Shown here: positions 11,350 through 20,935 of the stretch, piece by piece
Position numbering within the stretch: the stretch's first letter is position 1
Layout of the letters: every line of letters begins with the position of its first letter
NCBI GenBank assembly: GCA_033220425.1
Contig: CM065646.1
Coordinates: 5,153,501-5,217,500 of the forward strand
Source: Lepraria neglecta
Lineage: Eukaryota; Ascomycota; Lecanoromycetes; Lecanorales; Stereocaulaceae
Direction of reading: 5' to 3'
DNA: 64,000 nucleotides
The notes under the pieces: model-generated
The model's input: only the letters and a program-made list of their open reading frames with translations
Told to the model about the DNA's origin: nothing
Databases searched by the model: none
Made by a program: the position numbers and the translations under genes

Positions 11350-12081
11350 GACCTTCCTCCGGAGCTTAGGGAGATGGTTTACGAATACATATGTGTGGAT
11401 AAGACGATGCCAGAGGAGTATGAGAAACTGTTCGAATTTAGCTACCCACATTTCCAGTGCGAACTCCCACTGCTGTGCCGCCTCATCAACTCCGACACCA
11501 ACAACTTTCTGCAGCGCCAAGAGAAGGTCCCTATTAAGTTGACAAATTATGTGGACTGCAATCACCTAAAATGCAACAATCCGTTACGGAAGTGCCTACA
11601 TTATCCAATCGCAGGTTCCGTGCACATCCAACTCATCCGCTTACGGATAGCTATAGCAGGAAGCGATATTGCCAGGCTTGTCGTGATGTATTCCCATCTC
11701 ATGCGCATGGAAACGTCTTCTGTCCGCCACCTTACTATCGAGATCCCGTGTAGGACTATGCGTCCTAACTTTGACCCATATTTGGGTGAAATGACTCCGA
11801 CGATCGATGTTAGCATGCTGAGGCTCCGGAGCATCCAGGGATCATTGGCTGGCAGGTCTCGTGCCGATATCGAGCAGGCCTTGGCGAATTACCGGAGTGC
11901 ACTCGTTCTTCCCAGCGAGGAGCCTCATTCTAATGAGAATGAGTACATATAGCCTGATCTTGGTATCATTGACCGTTGCTGACGATACATTTACAGACGT
12001 GCAGCATTTCTTCAATGCATGGATATGATCAAGGGTGGTCGCCCTGTAGATGAGTTTGGCTTTCGTGGTGTAGGAGGGTAG
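11350..12081 (+). pseudogene. F-box-like family protein, tandem copy 1 (probably damaged at the 5' end)
   Basis: The motif DLPPELREMVYEYICVDK sits at 11350-11403; it resembles the F-box-like start of many fungal proteins (LP.EIR..IY.Y). A stop codon lies directly upstream (11347-11349), so the usual N-terminal residues are missing or lie in an unseen exon; the first in-frame Met is at 11374. The frame runs on to 11942. A 54-nt intron 11943-11996 (GTACAT, TTGCTGAC, CAG) then joins to an exon reading RAAFLQCMDMIKGGRP and stopping at 12081. That final exon aligns with the other two copies. A further intron at 12078-12131 is possible and would change only the last residues. The function is unknown; F-box-like proteins are often substrate adaptors of ubiquitin ligases, but I see no proof of that here. 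Confidence 0.55.
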
Positions 12082-12834
12082 GTCCATTCACGTGTCAACC
12101 ACTAAGCATTACACTGACTCATTATTTCCAGGCCCCTTTTCAGCAGGCGAAGATAGACTTGGCTGTGCGATCATCGTACATGCCTTATCAGCAATGAACA
12201 TCGACGCAGAGGCGATTTGACTCCAACGTGAGACAACCAGCTCAAGTCCGTATCCTTGGCCATCAGGCGCAGACTTGAGGAGCTGTTGTAAGGCCCGAGG
12301 CAAAATTCAACGAGTTTGCGTGTCCATGAGAGCGCGCTGTGCACATTTGAGGCTCCTAGGGAAACCGCTTCCTGCTTTTAGAATGAGGCCGTCATCCTGC
12401 TGGTCTTAAATATCGAAGACTGTCAATCATTCTATCCAGATGAATAGTAATTGTGGTCTTTCCCTTACTATGTTGCCCAAGAGGTAGTGCCTAGACACGA
12501 ACAAAATGCTCTGACCGGCTCTAGGTAGCAGTTCTGAGACCCGCTTTCCACTCAATCGGACCTAATGCTCCACTTTACAGCTCTCGCGTTTAGCAAGCGC
12601 ACTCCAAGGGTTTGCTCCTGTGCTTTATCTGGTTCTACCACTTCATTTCACTCAATCTTACCTAATATCACTCCAGATCTATCTCTCAACGATTGTCTAC
12701 CTACGACCTCCGGCTTCTCGCCCCGCCTGCCTCTACTTAGCTATCACGGTCTCACTGCCCGTTCAAGCTTCCAACACCCGTTCCCCAGCATAAGCTTAAA
12801 TCAAACACAAGATTCAGGACGCAATGAGTCAACC
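12082..12834. other. Spacer between family copies 1 and 2
   Basis: No coding signal. The open frame that begins at 12565 is only conserved from 12835 onward, so the upstream part is treated as leader. Confidence 0.35.
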
Positions 12835-13571
12835 ATGAAACTAGCTGGGCGGGACAGGTCTCCCAAGGGTAACGGACCGTTCAACTTTCTCGGATTCCCA
12901 CCTGAAGTTCGAGAAGTGATCTACAGCTACCTATACACCGACGAGTGGAAGCAACTCAAGCCACCTTCAACTCTCTCAGAATTGGCCGAACCTAGCTTCC
13001 CTCACCTTCTGTGCAGCCTCCACCTGATCTGCAACCTTATACATCTCGAAATGGACGGATTTGTGCAACGCCAGAAGAAGATACCTCTTAGACTGGCCTC
13101 TCACGTCAGCTCACACAGATAACCGTCATATGACAGAATACTCCAAAAACGTCTGCGTTGCCCGGCCGTAGGAAATGTGCACGTTGAACTCATCACGGGT
13201 GCGACGACATCTTGGAGCAGTATTGCACGCTCCACGGTGATATATCTATGTCATGTGCGCAAGGAACAGGCCTCCAACCGCCAGCTCGTCGTGACACTAG
13301 TTTTGGCCCAAGGCTGGCACACCACAGGCGTCGTTGCACCTGGCAGCGGCCTCTACTTTACACTCGACATCACTACACTTCAGCTAAGGGGCAATAGCAG
13401 CGTCATTGGCCGACAAATTTCGTCCTTTTCTCAAAAAGGCGTTTGGGATTCTACTTTGGTGCTCTTTCAGAGCACGGAGATGAGTATTTGTAGCATATTC
13501 CCCCTTTCGTCGTCGAGATCTCTAACAGGACTATTACAGAACTGCAGCATTGTCTCAATGTATGGACATGA
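12835..13571 (+). pseudogene. F-box-like family protein, tandem copy 2, one in-frame stop
   Basis: Starts MKLAGRDRSPKGNG, then FNFLGFPPEVREVIYSYLYT (F-box-like) and QRQKKIPLRL. The frame meets TAA at 13120-13122, yet the same frame continues PSYDRILQKRLRCPAVGNVH and aligns residue by residue with copy 1 across the stop (copy 1: LRKCLHYPIAGSVHIQL). A 56-nt intron at 13484-13539 (GTATTT, CTAAC, CAG) is in the same place as in copy 1. The last exon reads KLQHCLNVWT and stops at 13571. Apart from the stop it looks intact, so it is either a young pseudogene or makes a 96-residue fragment. There is no matching intron to remove the stop. Confidence 0.6.
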
Positions 13572-14319
13572 CTCAAAAACCATACATCTTTTTGCCGCTC
13601 AGATGAGCGGCTTTAGTATCAGCTGTCCGCCAACAACTCCAATATGACTGACAAGACCTCAAGGCTCAGACTTCATAGACACATACGGGGTTCGCTCTAC
13701 ATATTATTACTAGATATGAGGGTTTTGGCTGACAGCTAAGGGGCAGGCATCTTGATTACAGGCAAGGTCGGCATTGACCTGAGGTAAAGATGGGATCGGC
13801 ACTGAACGCTTTTCCAAGCCAAGCACCGTCCTTTGAATGGCTCAAAAGACCTCACACAGCGTGAGGAAAGTGCTTCCCCGGCTTGGCCGCCTTCGTAGGG
13901 TGGCCAATTAATTTGAGGGGAATGAAACTTGGAACTTCTTCCCAAGCGATTTTGGACAGAAGTACATATGTTAATCATGAATTTAAGGTTCCTCTAGAGA
14001 TACGATAGCAAAAAAGCATCCAAGACTCTCCGACATATTTACAACTATCATTGATGATGATCTCACTCCTGACCTCTTCTTCACTTGAGTACCCCACTTC
14101 TTGAGACCAGAATTGGCACTTGATGCTTCACTTCACGGCTCACGGCTCACGGCTCGCAAACGCGGTAAACGACTCGACATACATTCTTCGACCAGCTTCA
14201 CTCCAAAGCTTTCCATCACTCAGTACTGGTGATCCTGGACCCAATCACATACAAAAGTACACCCTCTGACCAGTTTTCGTCTTTCAGATACTGAAGATTT
14301 AAATACATCGGATCAAATC
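13572..14319. other. Intergenic between family copies 2 and 3
   Basis: No gene seen. A short tandem run of CACGGCT (three units) lies near 14135-14155. Confidence 0.4.
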
Positions 14320-15219
14320 ATGGCTAACGTGACAACTGGACATGGAGGAGGCAAAAAGCCTCTAGCAAAGATGGCTGAGCAAGACGTGTTCCCCGACAGC
14401 AGCGAAACCTTCAACTTCCTTGCCTTCCCACTTGAAATACGCGACATCATCTACGACAACCTATACGTCGAAGATGAATCGCAGGTCGCACCATTTACAC
14501 CTATGATCTCAGTTTTCAACTTCCCCAACCTAAGCTGCAGCACCACCTCGTCAGCAAGCTCATCACTTCCGAAATCGATGCCTTCCTGAACCGCCAAAAG
14601 AAGCGAATCCCTATCAGACTGCAACAAGAACTTGGTCTTGTCAATCACAGCGCAGCCGGAGTGCTTCGATAGCGCCTACGTTGTCCGACTGCAGGCGACC
14701 TGCACTTCAGGTTCCATCTTGGATTCCGTACAGTCCGAAGACATCGTCCGTGCAGCGATAGGCTATGTATACGAGCTACGCAAAGAACGAAAACCCATTT
14801 CGAATCCATCGCTGCAGGTTAGCTTCCAGTGTAGCATCCGATATCCAGTGAGAAGATACATCGATGACATTAATTTCTCCATCAGCGTCGAGGCACTACA
14901 GCTTCACAGCATCGAAGGGTCGTCAAAAGGGGTGATTCGTCAGGATATCGAAGGAGCATTAGCAAGTTACCAAAACGCACTCGATGATCCTGAGTGCGTC
15001 TACAAACCTTTCTGCCCCTTTGGAGTACGTACTATCATGTACAACTTGACTCTCTTACTGAACGCTGCTAACGCATGTACCGCAGACATGCGGCGTTCCT
15101 TCAATGCATGGATCACATCTCTGACGGTCATCCGAGATTCAGGGTATCGTGGTCGAGTACAGCGCGAGACATTGACCCGCAAGCTTTGGATGGATGATGG
15201 CTTTTTTTCGGTAGCTTAG
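14320..15219 (+). pseudogene. F-box-like family protein, tandem copy 3, frame-disrupted
   Basis: The N-terminus is clear: MANVTTGHGGGKKPLAKMAE, then FNFLAFPLEIRDIIYDNLYV. From about 14525 the family signal moves to another frame (LITSEIDAFLNRQKKRIPIR), then a stop at 14670-14672 and RLRCPTAGDLHFRF. It returns to the first frame by about 14740 (IVRAAIGYVYELRKERKP) and runs to 15219. So two compensating frame changes and one stop separate it from a working gene. 15025-15085 has intron signals (GTACGT, GCTAAC, CAG) at the site of the intron in copies 1 and 2, although the frame here also reads through it to RRSFNAWITSL. The tail after that is longer than in copies 1 and 2. Confidence 0.55.
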
Positions 15220-15806
15220 AAGTTGGATAAAGATTTCACTCAACATCTTTCGAGATTCACACAAATCTTGCGGTTATTCATAAACGATATGGCTCCTCGT
15301 GATCCACTAGTCCAACACACCACTCGACACCATCAATTACATACATTTCCCCAGACATTTTTCTACTAACAATATTCTCATCTGCTCACCATTTCCTTCC
15401 CTCGAGGACTAGAGTCCCTTACATACCAGATAATTCCCAACAACACCAAAAAGGTCATTTATAAGAAATGAGAACGAGAGGTATCAATGTCATCGTGAAA
15501 ATGTCCAAATAAATCACCAAAGAAGCAACATCCACTCTCAATACAAAGCCATTCAAATTCTTCAGTCCGTTCATACACGACATGGTCACCGCTTCCATGC
15601 GGTTGATGAGAGCTCTAGAGGCGATTCCTGGCTATCATTATCTTGTTTTGCAGGTCCGAAGAAGCCTGGTCGAGTGATAGGTCAATATTTACTAAATTTC
15701 AGGTACCCTAGTGATCGACAATCTGTAGGTGCAAATGCAGTGGAGTTTGCTTATGATCAGGCTGGACGATCAGACACAGGCGAGCGAGTTCGCCATGCAA
15801 TATTGC
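15220..15806. other. Intergenic
   Basis: No gene seen; contains the 3' ends of copy 3 and of the convergent BTB gene. Confidence 0.4.
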
Positions 15807-16688
15807 TCAACCCTGACCATATGAGATAAGCAAGGAAGCTCTCCCACATGCAGTACAAGTCGTCACCGGTCTCGATCCAGTCTTTTTGCAGTCCTTGCAA
15901 TGCCACTTACATGCAGCCACCCTGCCCAAATTCGCGAAAGCATCAATCACCTCCACCGCAAACTCTCCCTCCTGCAAATTTGACAAGATCAGGCCCATGA
16001 ACTCATCGCTAGCTCGCAGCTGCGTCTTGAATTCAATCATAATGGGAATGATAGCATCCCGAAGACCTCGATCAGAGTCTAGTGTTGTCGTGTAGATGGT
16101 CTCGATGGCATTGGCGAAGGTTAGAATGTCCAATGACTGCATGCCTTTTGACTCAATGTTCTTCAAACACGTAGCGAATCTCTCCTTGGCAAGGTCCTTG
16201 AGGAGCGGCACGCTGTACTTGTCTGCGATGGCGTACATGCGTGCATGGGCTATGAGAGGTGCTTTGCCGTTGTTGTCGATCTGGTAGTCGTGTGCATAGA
16301 AGTAGCGGAGGAGTAGGCCAACCATTTGAGGGTCTTCGTCCTTGAGTTCGATCGTGCCGGTTATGCCTTCCTGGTTCGAGTCAGCTTGACTGCTTCTCGT
16401 GCAGATAGAAGCCGCGAAGTAACGCACCTGGAACTTGTCAACCTGGCAAGCTTTCTTGAAGTATTCGGACCCAGCATAGAGAATTACACGGTGCAGCTTC
16501 CAAACACGGTTACCACATTGGACCGTCATGTCGGAGTCCTCACCTGAGTCGAAAAGCCTGCAAGAACTGTCAGCTTTGTCTTGCCGTATCGTGGAGGATG
16601 TAGTGGCAGGGGTAGCTGACATTGTCAGGGCTTCCGTAAACTGGTTCTGAGCTATTGTTTTAATCTTGCTGTTTGAATCTGAGCTCAT
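15807..16688 (-). CDS. BTB/POZ domain protein with C-terminal Cys-rich tail
   Basis: Residues about 40-150 form a BTB/POZ fold: SDMTVQCGNRVWKLHRVILY, SEYFKKAC, then ELKDEDPQMVGLLLRYFYAH. BTB domains mediate protein-protein contacts, often with cullin-3. The C-terminal part is helical (YAIADKYSVPLLKDLAKERF) and ends in a small Cys block, WHCKDCKKTGSRPVTTCTAC, that may bind zinc. A 57-nt intron is likely at 16371-16427 (GTGCGT, GCTGAC, CAG), removing 19 in-frame codons between VDKFQ and EGITG; without it the BTB core is interrupted. Spliced length is 274 aa. Substrates unknown. It is the intact member of a small BTB group in this window (see 18297-18827 and 43190-43687). Confidence 0.8.
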   Translation of the reverse strand: MSSDSNSKIKTIAQNQFTEALTMSATPATTSSTIRQDKADSSCRLFDSGEDSDMTVQCGNRVWKLHRVILYAGSEYFKKACQVDKFQVRYFAASICTRSSQADSNQEGITGTIELKDEDPQMVGLLLRYFYAHDYQIDNNGKAPLIAHARMYAIADKYSVPLLKDLAKERFATCLKNIESKGMQSLDILTFANAIETIYTTTLDSDRGLRDAIIPIMIEFKTQLRASDEFMGLILSNLQEGEFAVEVIDAFANLGRVAACKWHCKDCKKTGSRPVTTCTACGRASLLISYGQG

Positions 16689-17021
16689 TCTGAAGTCCTC
16701 CGTAGGTGAGGGTATTGACGACTTGTAAATGCTGTCTGTGAAACCAGAGTGCTGAATAGAGCGTCGAGGATATTGTCAGTACTCCAGAATGGAGAGCAGT
16801 GACCGGTGGCTTTGGACGTGGAAGACGTCTGGAGGACAACACTGTTGAGGGTGCACCACCGGTTTGAGGACTTGGCGGTTTAAAGCAGTCGGTGTAGCCT
16901 ATTTTGCTTAATAGTTGGTGCAGTTTAACTTATCTGATTAATGGTTTAAACCGGTTAGCCTTTCCTCTTTCGTAGTTGATATAGCTTGAAATTTGCGCCA
17001 TTTAGGATTTTTTTATAGGCT
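16689..17021. other. Intergenic, start of a repeat-rich island
   Basis: BTB promoter, then from about 16850 a stretch with GGTTTAAACCGG-type palindromes and TGGTGCAGTTTAA (16916-16928). The latter recurs at 17789-17817, so the sequence on both sides of the element at 17024-17619 may belong to one older element. Confidence 0.35.
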
Positions 17022-17023
17022 TA

Positions 17024-17619
17024 GAAGGGTTCACCCCCATTTGGGCCAAACCCCCATTTGGGCCACCCTATAGGGCTGAACTGCATACATACTACAAGGT
17101 CGATTTTATTGCACATTCTGACTTATTTGCCTCCAAAAAGCCTTCTAGCTACTGAGCAGCCTTACGAGGCTTTCTGACACGTAGCCCTCTTCCCATTGGT
17201 TGATTCTGAAGCTCCCCGGAGCCCTGCCCTTGTCTCCACCGACCCTGCTGTAGTTCCTGAGTAGTCCTTACCGGCAATATTATTTTTCTGCGATGTCTCA
17301 GCGGAGGAGAAATAAGGCGGAGGAGGCTTAATGGCGGTGAAAGATCAGTAGCTGGGGCTGGGACACGTCTTCTTGCAGTAGCTGGTGGACGCGTTGGGCT
17401 CCTTTTGCCTCCTTCCAACGCTTAAAAGCAAGCTCGACACGCTCTTCTGGGGGCAGATCCAACGATTCGGAGGGGTCTGGGAGTGTAGTAGCCCTTATAG
17501 GCATAGTGGGAGTAGATAGGAGGTGGATATGTTTGGTAGATAAGTCGATATTTGCAAGGAAAAAATTCGATGTGTAGGACTCAGCCCTATAGGGTGGCCC
17601 AAATGGGAGTGAACCCTTC
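17024..17619. mobile_element. 596-bp non-autonomous TA-flanked element, probably Fot1/pogo-like
   Basis: Begins GAAGGGTTCACCCCC and ends with its inverted form, with TA outside each end (17022-17023 and 17620-17621). Behind the tip, ATTTGGGCC is present twice on the left and once on the right, followed by ACCCTATAGGGCTGA in both arms. A minus-strand frame from about 17504 to 17328 reads DLPPEERVELAFKRWKEAKG, which resembles the first helix of Fot1/pogo-type transposase DNA-binding domains. The element therefore looks like an internal-deletion derivative that kept the start of its transposase. It is the largest of four related ends or elements in this window. Confidence 0.7.
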
Positions 17620-17621
17620 TA

Positions 17622-18296
17622 GCGTTAGGGCTATAACCTAGTAGCCAACCAAAATCTGGGCCCCTTTACCCCGAAATAAGTCCCCCCCCGGACCACCCGA
17701 AGCGGACCCCGAGGGTTACACCTAAACCGTTTAGACCAATAGAGCACTACTGGTTTAAACCACACCACAAATCATTTAACTCTCGTAAATGGTGCAGTTT
17801 GCCTTTTAAACTGCACCACTTGTACCATCAACAGCGTTCCTGAAGGAAGATTTATGTGCAGGGCGAGGGGAAAAATGGACAACACGAAGATATAGTGGCA
17901 AAGCCCCGCGGGTGCTGAGGGTGGCGATTATGTGAAGTATCAAATGGATCACCGCTCTGCCCTTTCTTTTCGTTACGATCGTTTCGGCGGTAACAAATCG
18001 ACGAGATGGCTCGGGGCAGGTGATCAATAATGGCTTGCCTATGTGCACAAGAAAGCAGTTGATGTCGATATGTTTCTGCAAAGAGAACCGAGGTAACGAT
18101 CTATTTGCGAATGTTTGCGAGCAAGATGTTATTGATAGTGGCTTATGACCACGCCGAGCTATGTCCCATGAGACGACATGCATTCTTCGTTTGGTAACTT
18201 CCACACCTGCAAGGTCAAACGCGCCACGACACCACGCTTTCAGAACTCACCCCTTGGGGATGATATGAATAGCTCAGCCCTCCGGCGGCACATCCA
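17622..18296. other. Repeat-rich spacer
   Basis: 17720-17820 is rich in GGTTTAAACC-like motifs. No gene found up to the truncated BTB gene. Confidence 0.4.
17791..17817. repeat. Perfect hairpin GGTGCAGTTT / AAACTGCACC
   Basis: A 10-bp perfect inverted repeat with a 7-base loop. The same GGTGCAGTTT motif occurs at 16917-16926 on the other side of the TA-flanked element, which suggests sub-terminal repeats of an older host element. Confidence 0.6.
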
Positions 18297-18827
18297 TTAC
18301 ATATAAGTGGCACGCCTCGCCCCCAATTTGATGTGGTACTTGTCGACGAGGGCGTAGACCCCAGCGTTGAATTCGAAAGGGCGTTGGGTGGGGTGGAACT
18401 CGTCGTCATAGTCGGGGGAATAGAACGAAGCTAGCATTTGGTGTACTATTGCAGGGTTATCGCCCTCGAGGGTTACGACGTCCTCGGTTTCCTTTGGCAT
18501 GTCAGCGGCTGCATCGAGATGCAAACCCATGAGCTGAATACTTACATGATTTCCCGGCCTGCGTGCGTCTGCGAAGTACTCAGATCGTGGACAGATTACC
18601 ACACGATGTACCTTCCAGGACTGATCCCCACATTTGATTATCAAGTTGCTGCAATCTCCATTGAATGAACTGCAAATTTGTCTATTAGCCTTCATAATGC
18701 TAAAGAAACAAGGACACATACGCTTCAAGCTAGCGAAAAGCTCTTTCTTATGTTCTAGATGTTCGTCGTAGTTCTCCTCGCATTCAGGACACGAACAGTC
18801 GACGAACCAGGGCAATGTATTTGACAT
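18297..18827 (-). CDS. Truncated BTB/POZ domain protein
   Basis: Related to the BTB gene at 15807. Residues 60-80 read CSNLIIKCGDQSWKVHRVVI, followed by CPRSEYFADARR and TLEGDNPAIVHQMLASFYSP. The start of the helix after the BTB fold is present (YALVDKYHIK), but the frame stops a few residues later (LGARRATYM), so everything after the BTB core is missing or lies in an exon I cannot see. A 54-nt in-frame segment (GTAAGT...GCTGAC...AAAG) sits where the 57-nt intron of the first BTB gene lies and is probably its counterpart, with a less usual AAG acceptor. An N-terminal Cys pair (CSCPEC) precedes the domain. A second intron-like stretch (18670-18721) would break the frame if removed, so the Met at 18827 or one nearer the BTB core may be used. 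Confidence 0.55.
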   Translation of the reverse strand: MSNTLPWFVDCSCPECEENYDEHLEHKKELFASLKRMCPCFFSIMKANRQICSSFNGDCSNLIIKCGDQSWKVHRVVICPRSEYFADARRPGNHVSIQLMGLHLDAAADMPKETEDVVTLEGDNPAIVHQMLASFYSPDYDDEFHPTQRPFEFNAGVYALVDKYHIKLGARRATYM

Positions 18828-19143
18828 TTTGGCATTTGCAAGATTAGCAGTGATTTCTTACCGATGCTAAGATGATGGCTTCAGGTTGTGTGTAGAAGTA
18901 AGTATTGGAGAGGATGATGGAGAGGGCAGATGGGTGCTTTATAGAAAACAAAGAAGAGGCCGAAGAGGAATAAAAAGACCGAAGATTTCTGTATGAGTGT
19001 CGTACTATCGGTGCGATCACATTCAAAGGAAGATATATCTTACCGAGTTTCATTATGAGTAAAGATTTCTGTATGCTGATTGGATGCTAAAAAGGGTCAT
19101 CTCTTGTTCAACGTGAGATATGCGAAGAGAAGCCTTACGTGCG
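18828..19143. other. Intergenic
   Basis: No feature seen. Confidence 0.4.
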
Positions 19144-20139
19144 TTATTCCTCGTCTTCTCCTCCAGGTTCCCACACCTCCAAGAACCCCTCCTCACTAAC
19201 CGGCGGCGACGCATCCACCGTATTCCTACCAACCCACTCCCTAATCCTAGCCTTACTAACAACCGCACTCCCATCCGCTCTCTTCCTCGCCCCCAACACC
19301 GCCATCTCCTTCAACGCAGCCACCACATCCTCAGGCAACATCCAACATCTCTCCGCAACATCCCCCACACTCAACGTATTCTTCGCCTTCAACCCCAACA
19401 CCGTCCTCGCAACCCTAGCCTGCCAAAACTGCATATACCCCTTCCTCCCCAACTCACTCAGTGGCTTCTCTGGGCCCCCAATTCGGTCCTCCCGTCTACT
19501 AAGCTCATAGCTAACACCCATGAGAATCTTACCGAGCCCCTTACGCTGCCAGGGCGGGAAAACGAGAATGCAGGCTAGGTTATTATTATCCCAGCTCATT
19601 TTCTCTTTGCTGAAGAAACCGATGATTTGGGGCGTGGCGGTCGAGGAAGGCGGGGTGTGGACGAGGAGGTAGTAGTTGAAGGAGGTGACGTCGTAGAAGA
19701 TGGATTTGTTGTCGAGGAAGAGTTTGGCGAAGAGGGAAAGGTTTTGCGCGAAGAGTTGGTGCTCTTCGCCGTCGACTTCGTAGATGGAGTGGAGGGAGCG
19801 CGTGTAGATTTGTTTGCCCGGTAGAGGGTTTTGTTGCCCAGGACATGCTTTCTATGGTAGGCAGTCAGCGCATGCGAGTATTGGTGTAGTATGTAGACGA
19901 ACTATGTGCGATACATAGGGCGTGCGATCCTTAGAGTACTTGAAGCACCATTGGCAGACATGGAGTCTGTCAATTTCTCTGCCCACGAGCTCTTCAGGGT
20001 AGAAAGACGGGTACCAGGTATCGAATTGGACGTCTCCGAGCACGACCTCTTTGATGTTACGGTCTGCAGGCTTCTCGCCATTACGTTGTACGGCTAATGG
20101 AGAGGCTAGCCCGTTGGCTGTTGATGGTAGTGAACCCAT
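19144..20139 (-). CDS. SAS2: MYST-family histone acetyltransferase, SAS2-like
   Basis: Transfers acetyl groups from acetyl-CoA to histone lysines; SAS2-type enzymes act mainly on H4 K16. Two exons, 20139-19903 and 19851-19144, with a 51-nt intron (19852-19902, GTTCGT...TAG). Splicing rebuilds the C2HC zinc finger: CQWC in exon 1 and HI-KAC across the junction. The catalytic domain has SIYEVDGEE, NLSLFAKLFLDNKSIFYDV, GFFSKEKMSWDNNNLACILV (the Cys of MYST sites), the acetyl-CoA loop WQRKGLGKIL, and the catalytic Glu in GGPEKPLSELG. The C-terminus has a winged-helix-like region and an acidic end (GGEDEE). Predicted length is 314 aa, short for MYST enzymes and without a chromodomain, which is why I favour the SAS2 type over ESA1. 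Confidence 0.9.
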
Positions 20140-20935
20140 AAAGGGATTTGGAAATCAGAGAAGAGTTGCAGTAAGGAATTTGGACTCAGAGCATTCATTA
20201 TGGCGTTTTTCTACTCACTAGTGACATGCAAACATACCTTCGTGTGCCGTGGGCGCTGAGAGGAGGTTGTAGGGCTGCCGCCCGGAATTATCGATATTTC
20301 TGCTCCGGGGTTTAATGCTAGGGCTCTCCTAGAGGTGCCGGCAGCGAAAATCTGCAGAGCTCTACAATTCATCAACCAGGCAAATTTCGACAAAAGATTC
20401 AGTACCAACCTTTTGGAGACATACAAAATCCACAATTCTATACGCAAAAATATACTGTCAAACTTCGTATCTATGGAGTTAGAGCAAGGTGAACGGTTGG
20501 GAGGGTTTGGCCGGTTGGGGGGTGAACCCTTCTAGGGCCAAATGTGAAGCAAGATGTGCCTGCAAGGAAAACGAACAGCATAGCAGGTAGTCTACATTGC
20601 GAAAGGTAGATAGATAACTTAGTGGAGCTGGAACATTCATCTGGACATTGTATGTAGGAGACAAACTTTTTTTGTCCGTAACCAATACAGGTCGTAATAC
20701 ATGATGCTGCCTTTTCTCGTTGAAAACATATCCCTATTCCTGGTATCTCGACGCTCTTCCTGGGCACTCTATCTATTCCGTACCGGAAGAAAGATTTTTA
20801 AAAACATGAAAAACCTGATGCCGCTTGACCGCTGTGCTAATGATATACATGTCATCATGAAGACATCTCGTCCGTGCCAACGCCCTCGCTGGTTGAATCA
20901 ATATAACATTGCAAGAAAAGAGAGTCGTGTCATAA
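20140..20935. other. Intergenic with one transposon-end fragment
   Basis: Apart from the MITE-like end at 20488-20532 nothing is recognised. Confidence 0.4.
20488..20532 (-). mobile_element. Solo end of the GAAGGGTTCACCCC element family
   Basis: Read on the minus strand from 20532: GAAGGGTTCACCCCCC, AACCGGCC, AAACCCTCCC, AACCGTTC, ACC. TA follows outside at 20533-20534. This is the family layout with its own variable octamer (AACCGGCC/AACCGTTC). No partner end was found within several kilobases, so it is a truncated or very diverged copy. Confidence 0.6.

Noticed and set aside
17149-17418. 89-codon Arg/Pro-rich frame inside the 596-bp element
   Set aside because: The other frame, starting near 17504, gives a transposase-like N-terminus; this one is its shadow.
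18670-18721. Intron-like segment (GTATGT...GCTAAT...CAG) in the truncated BTB gene
   Set aside because: Removing it shifts the frame and stops before the BTB core; kept in the frame or in a leader instead.
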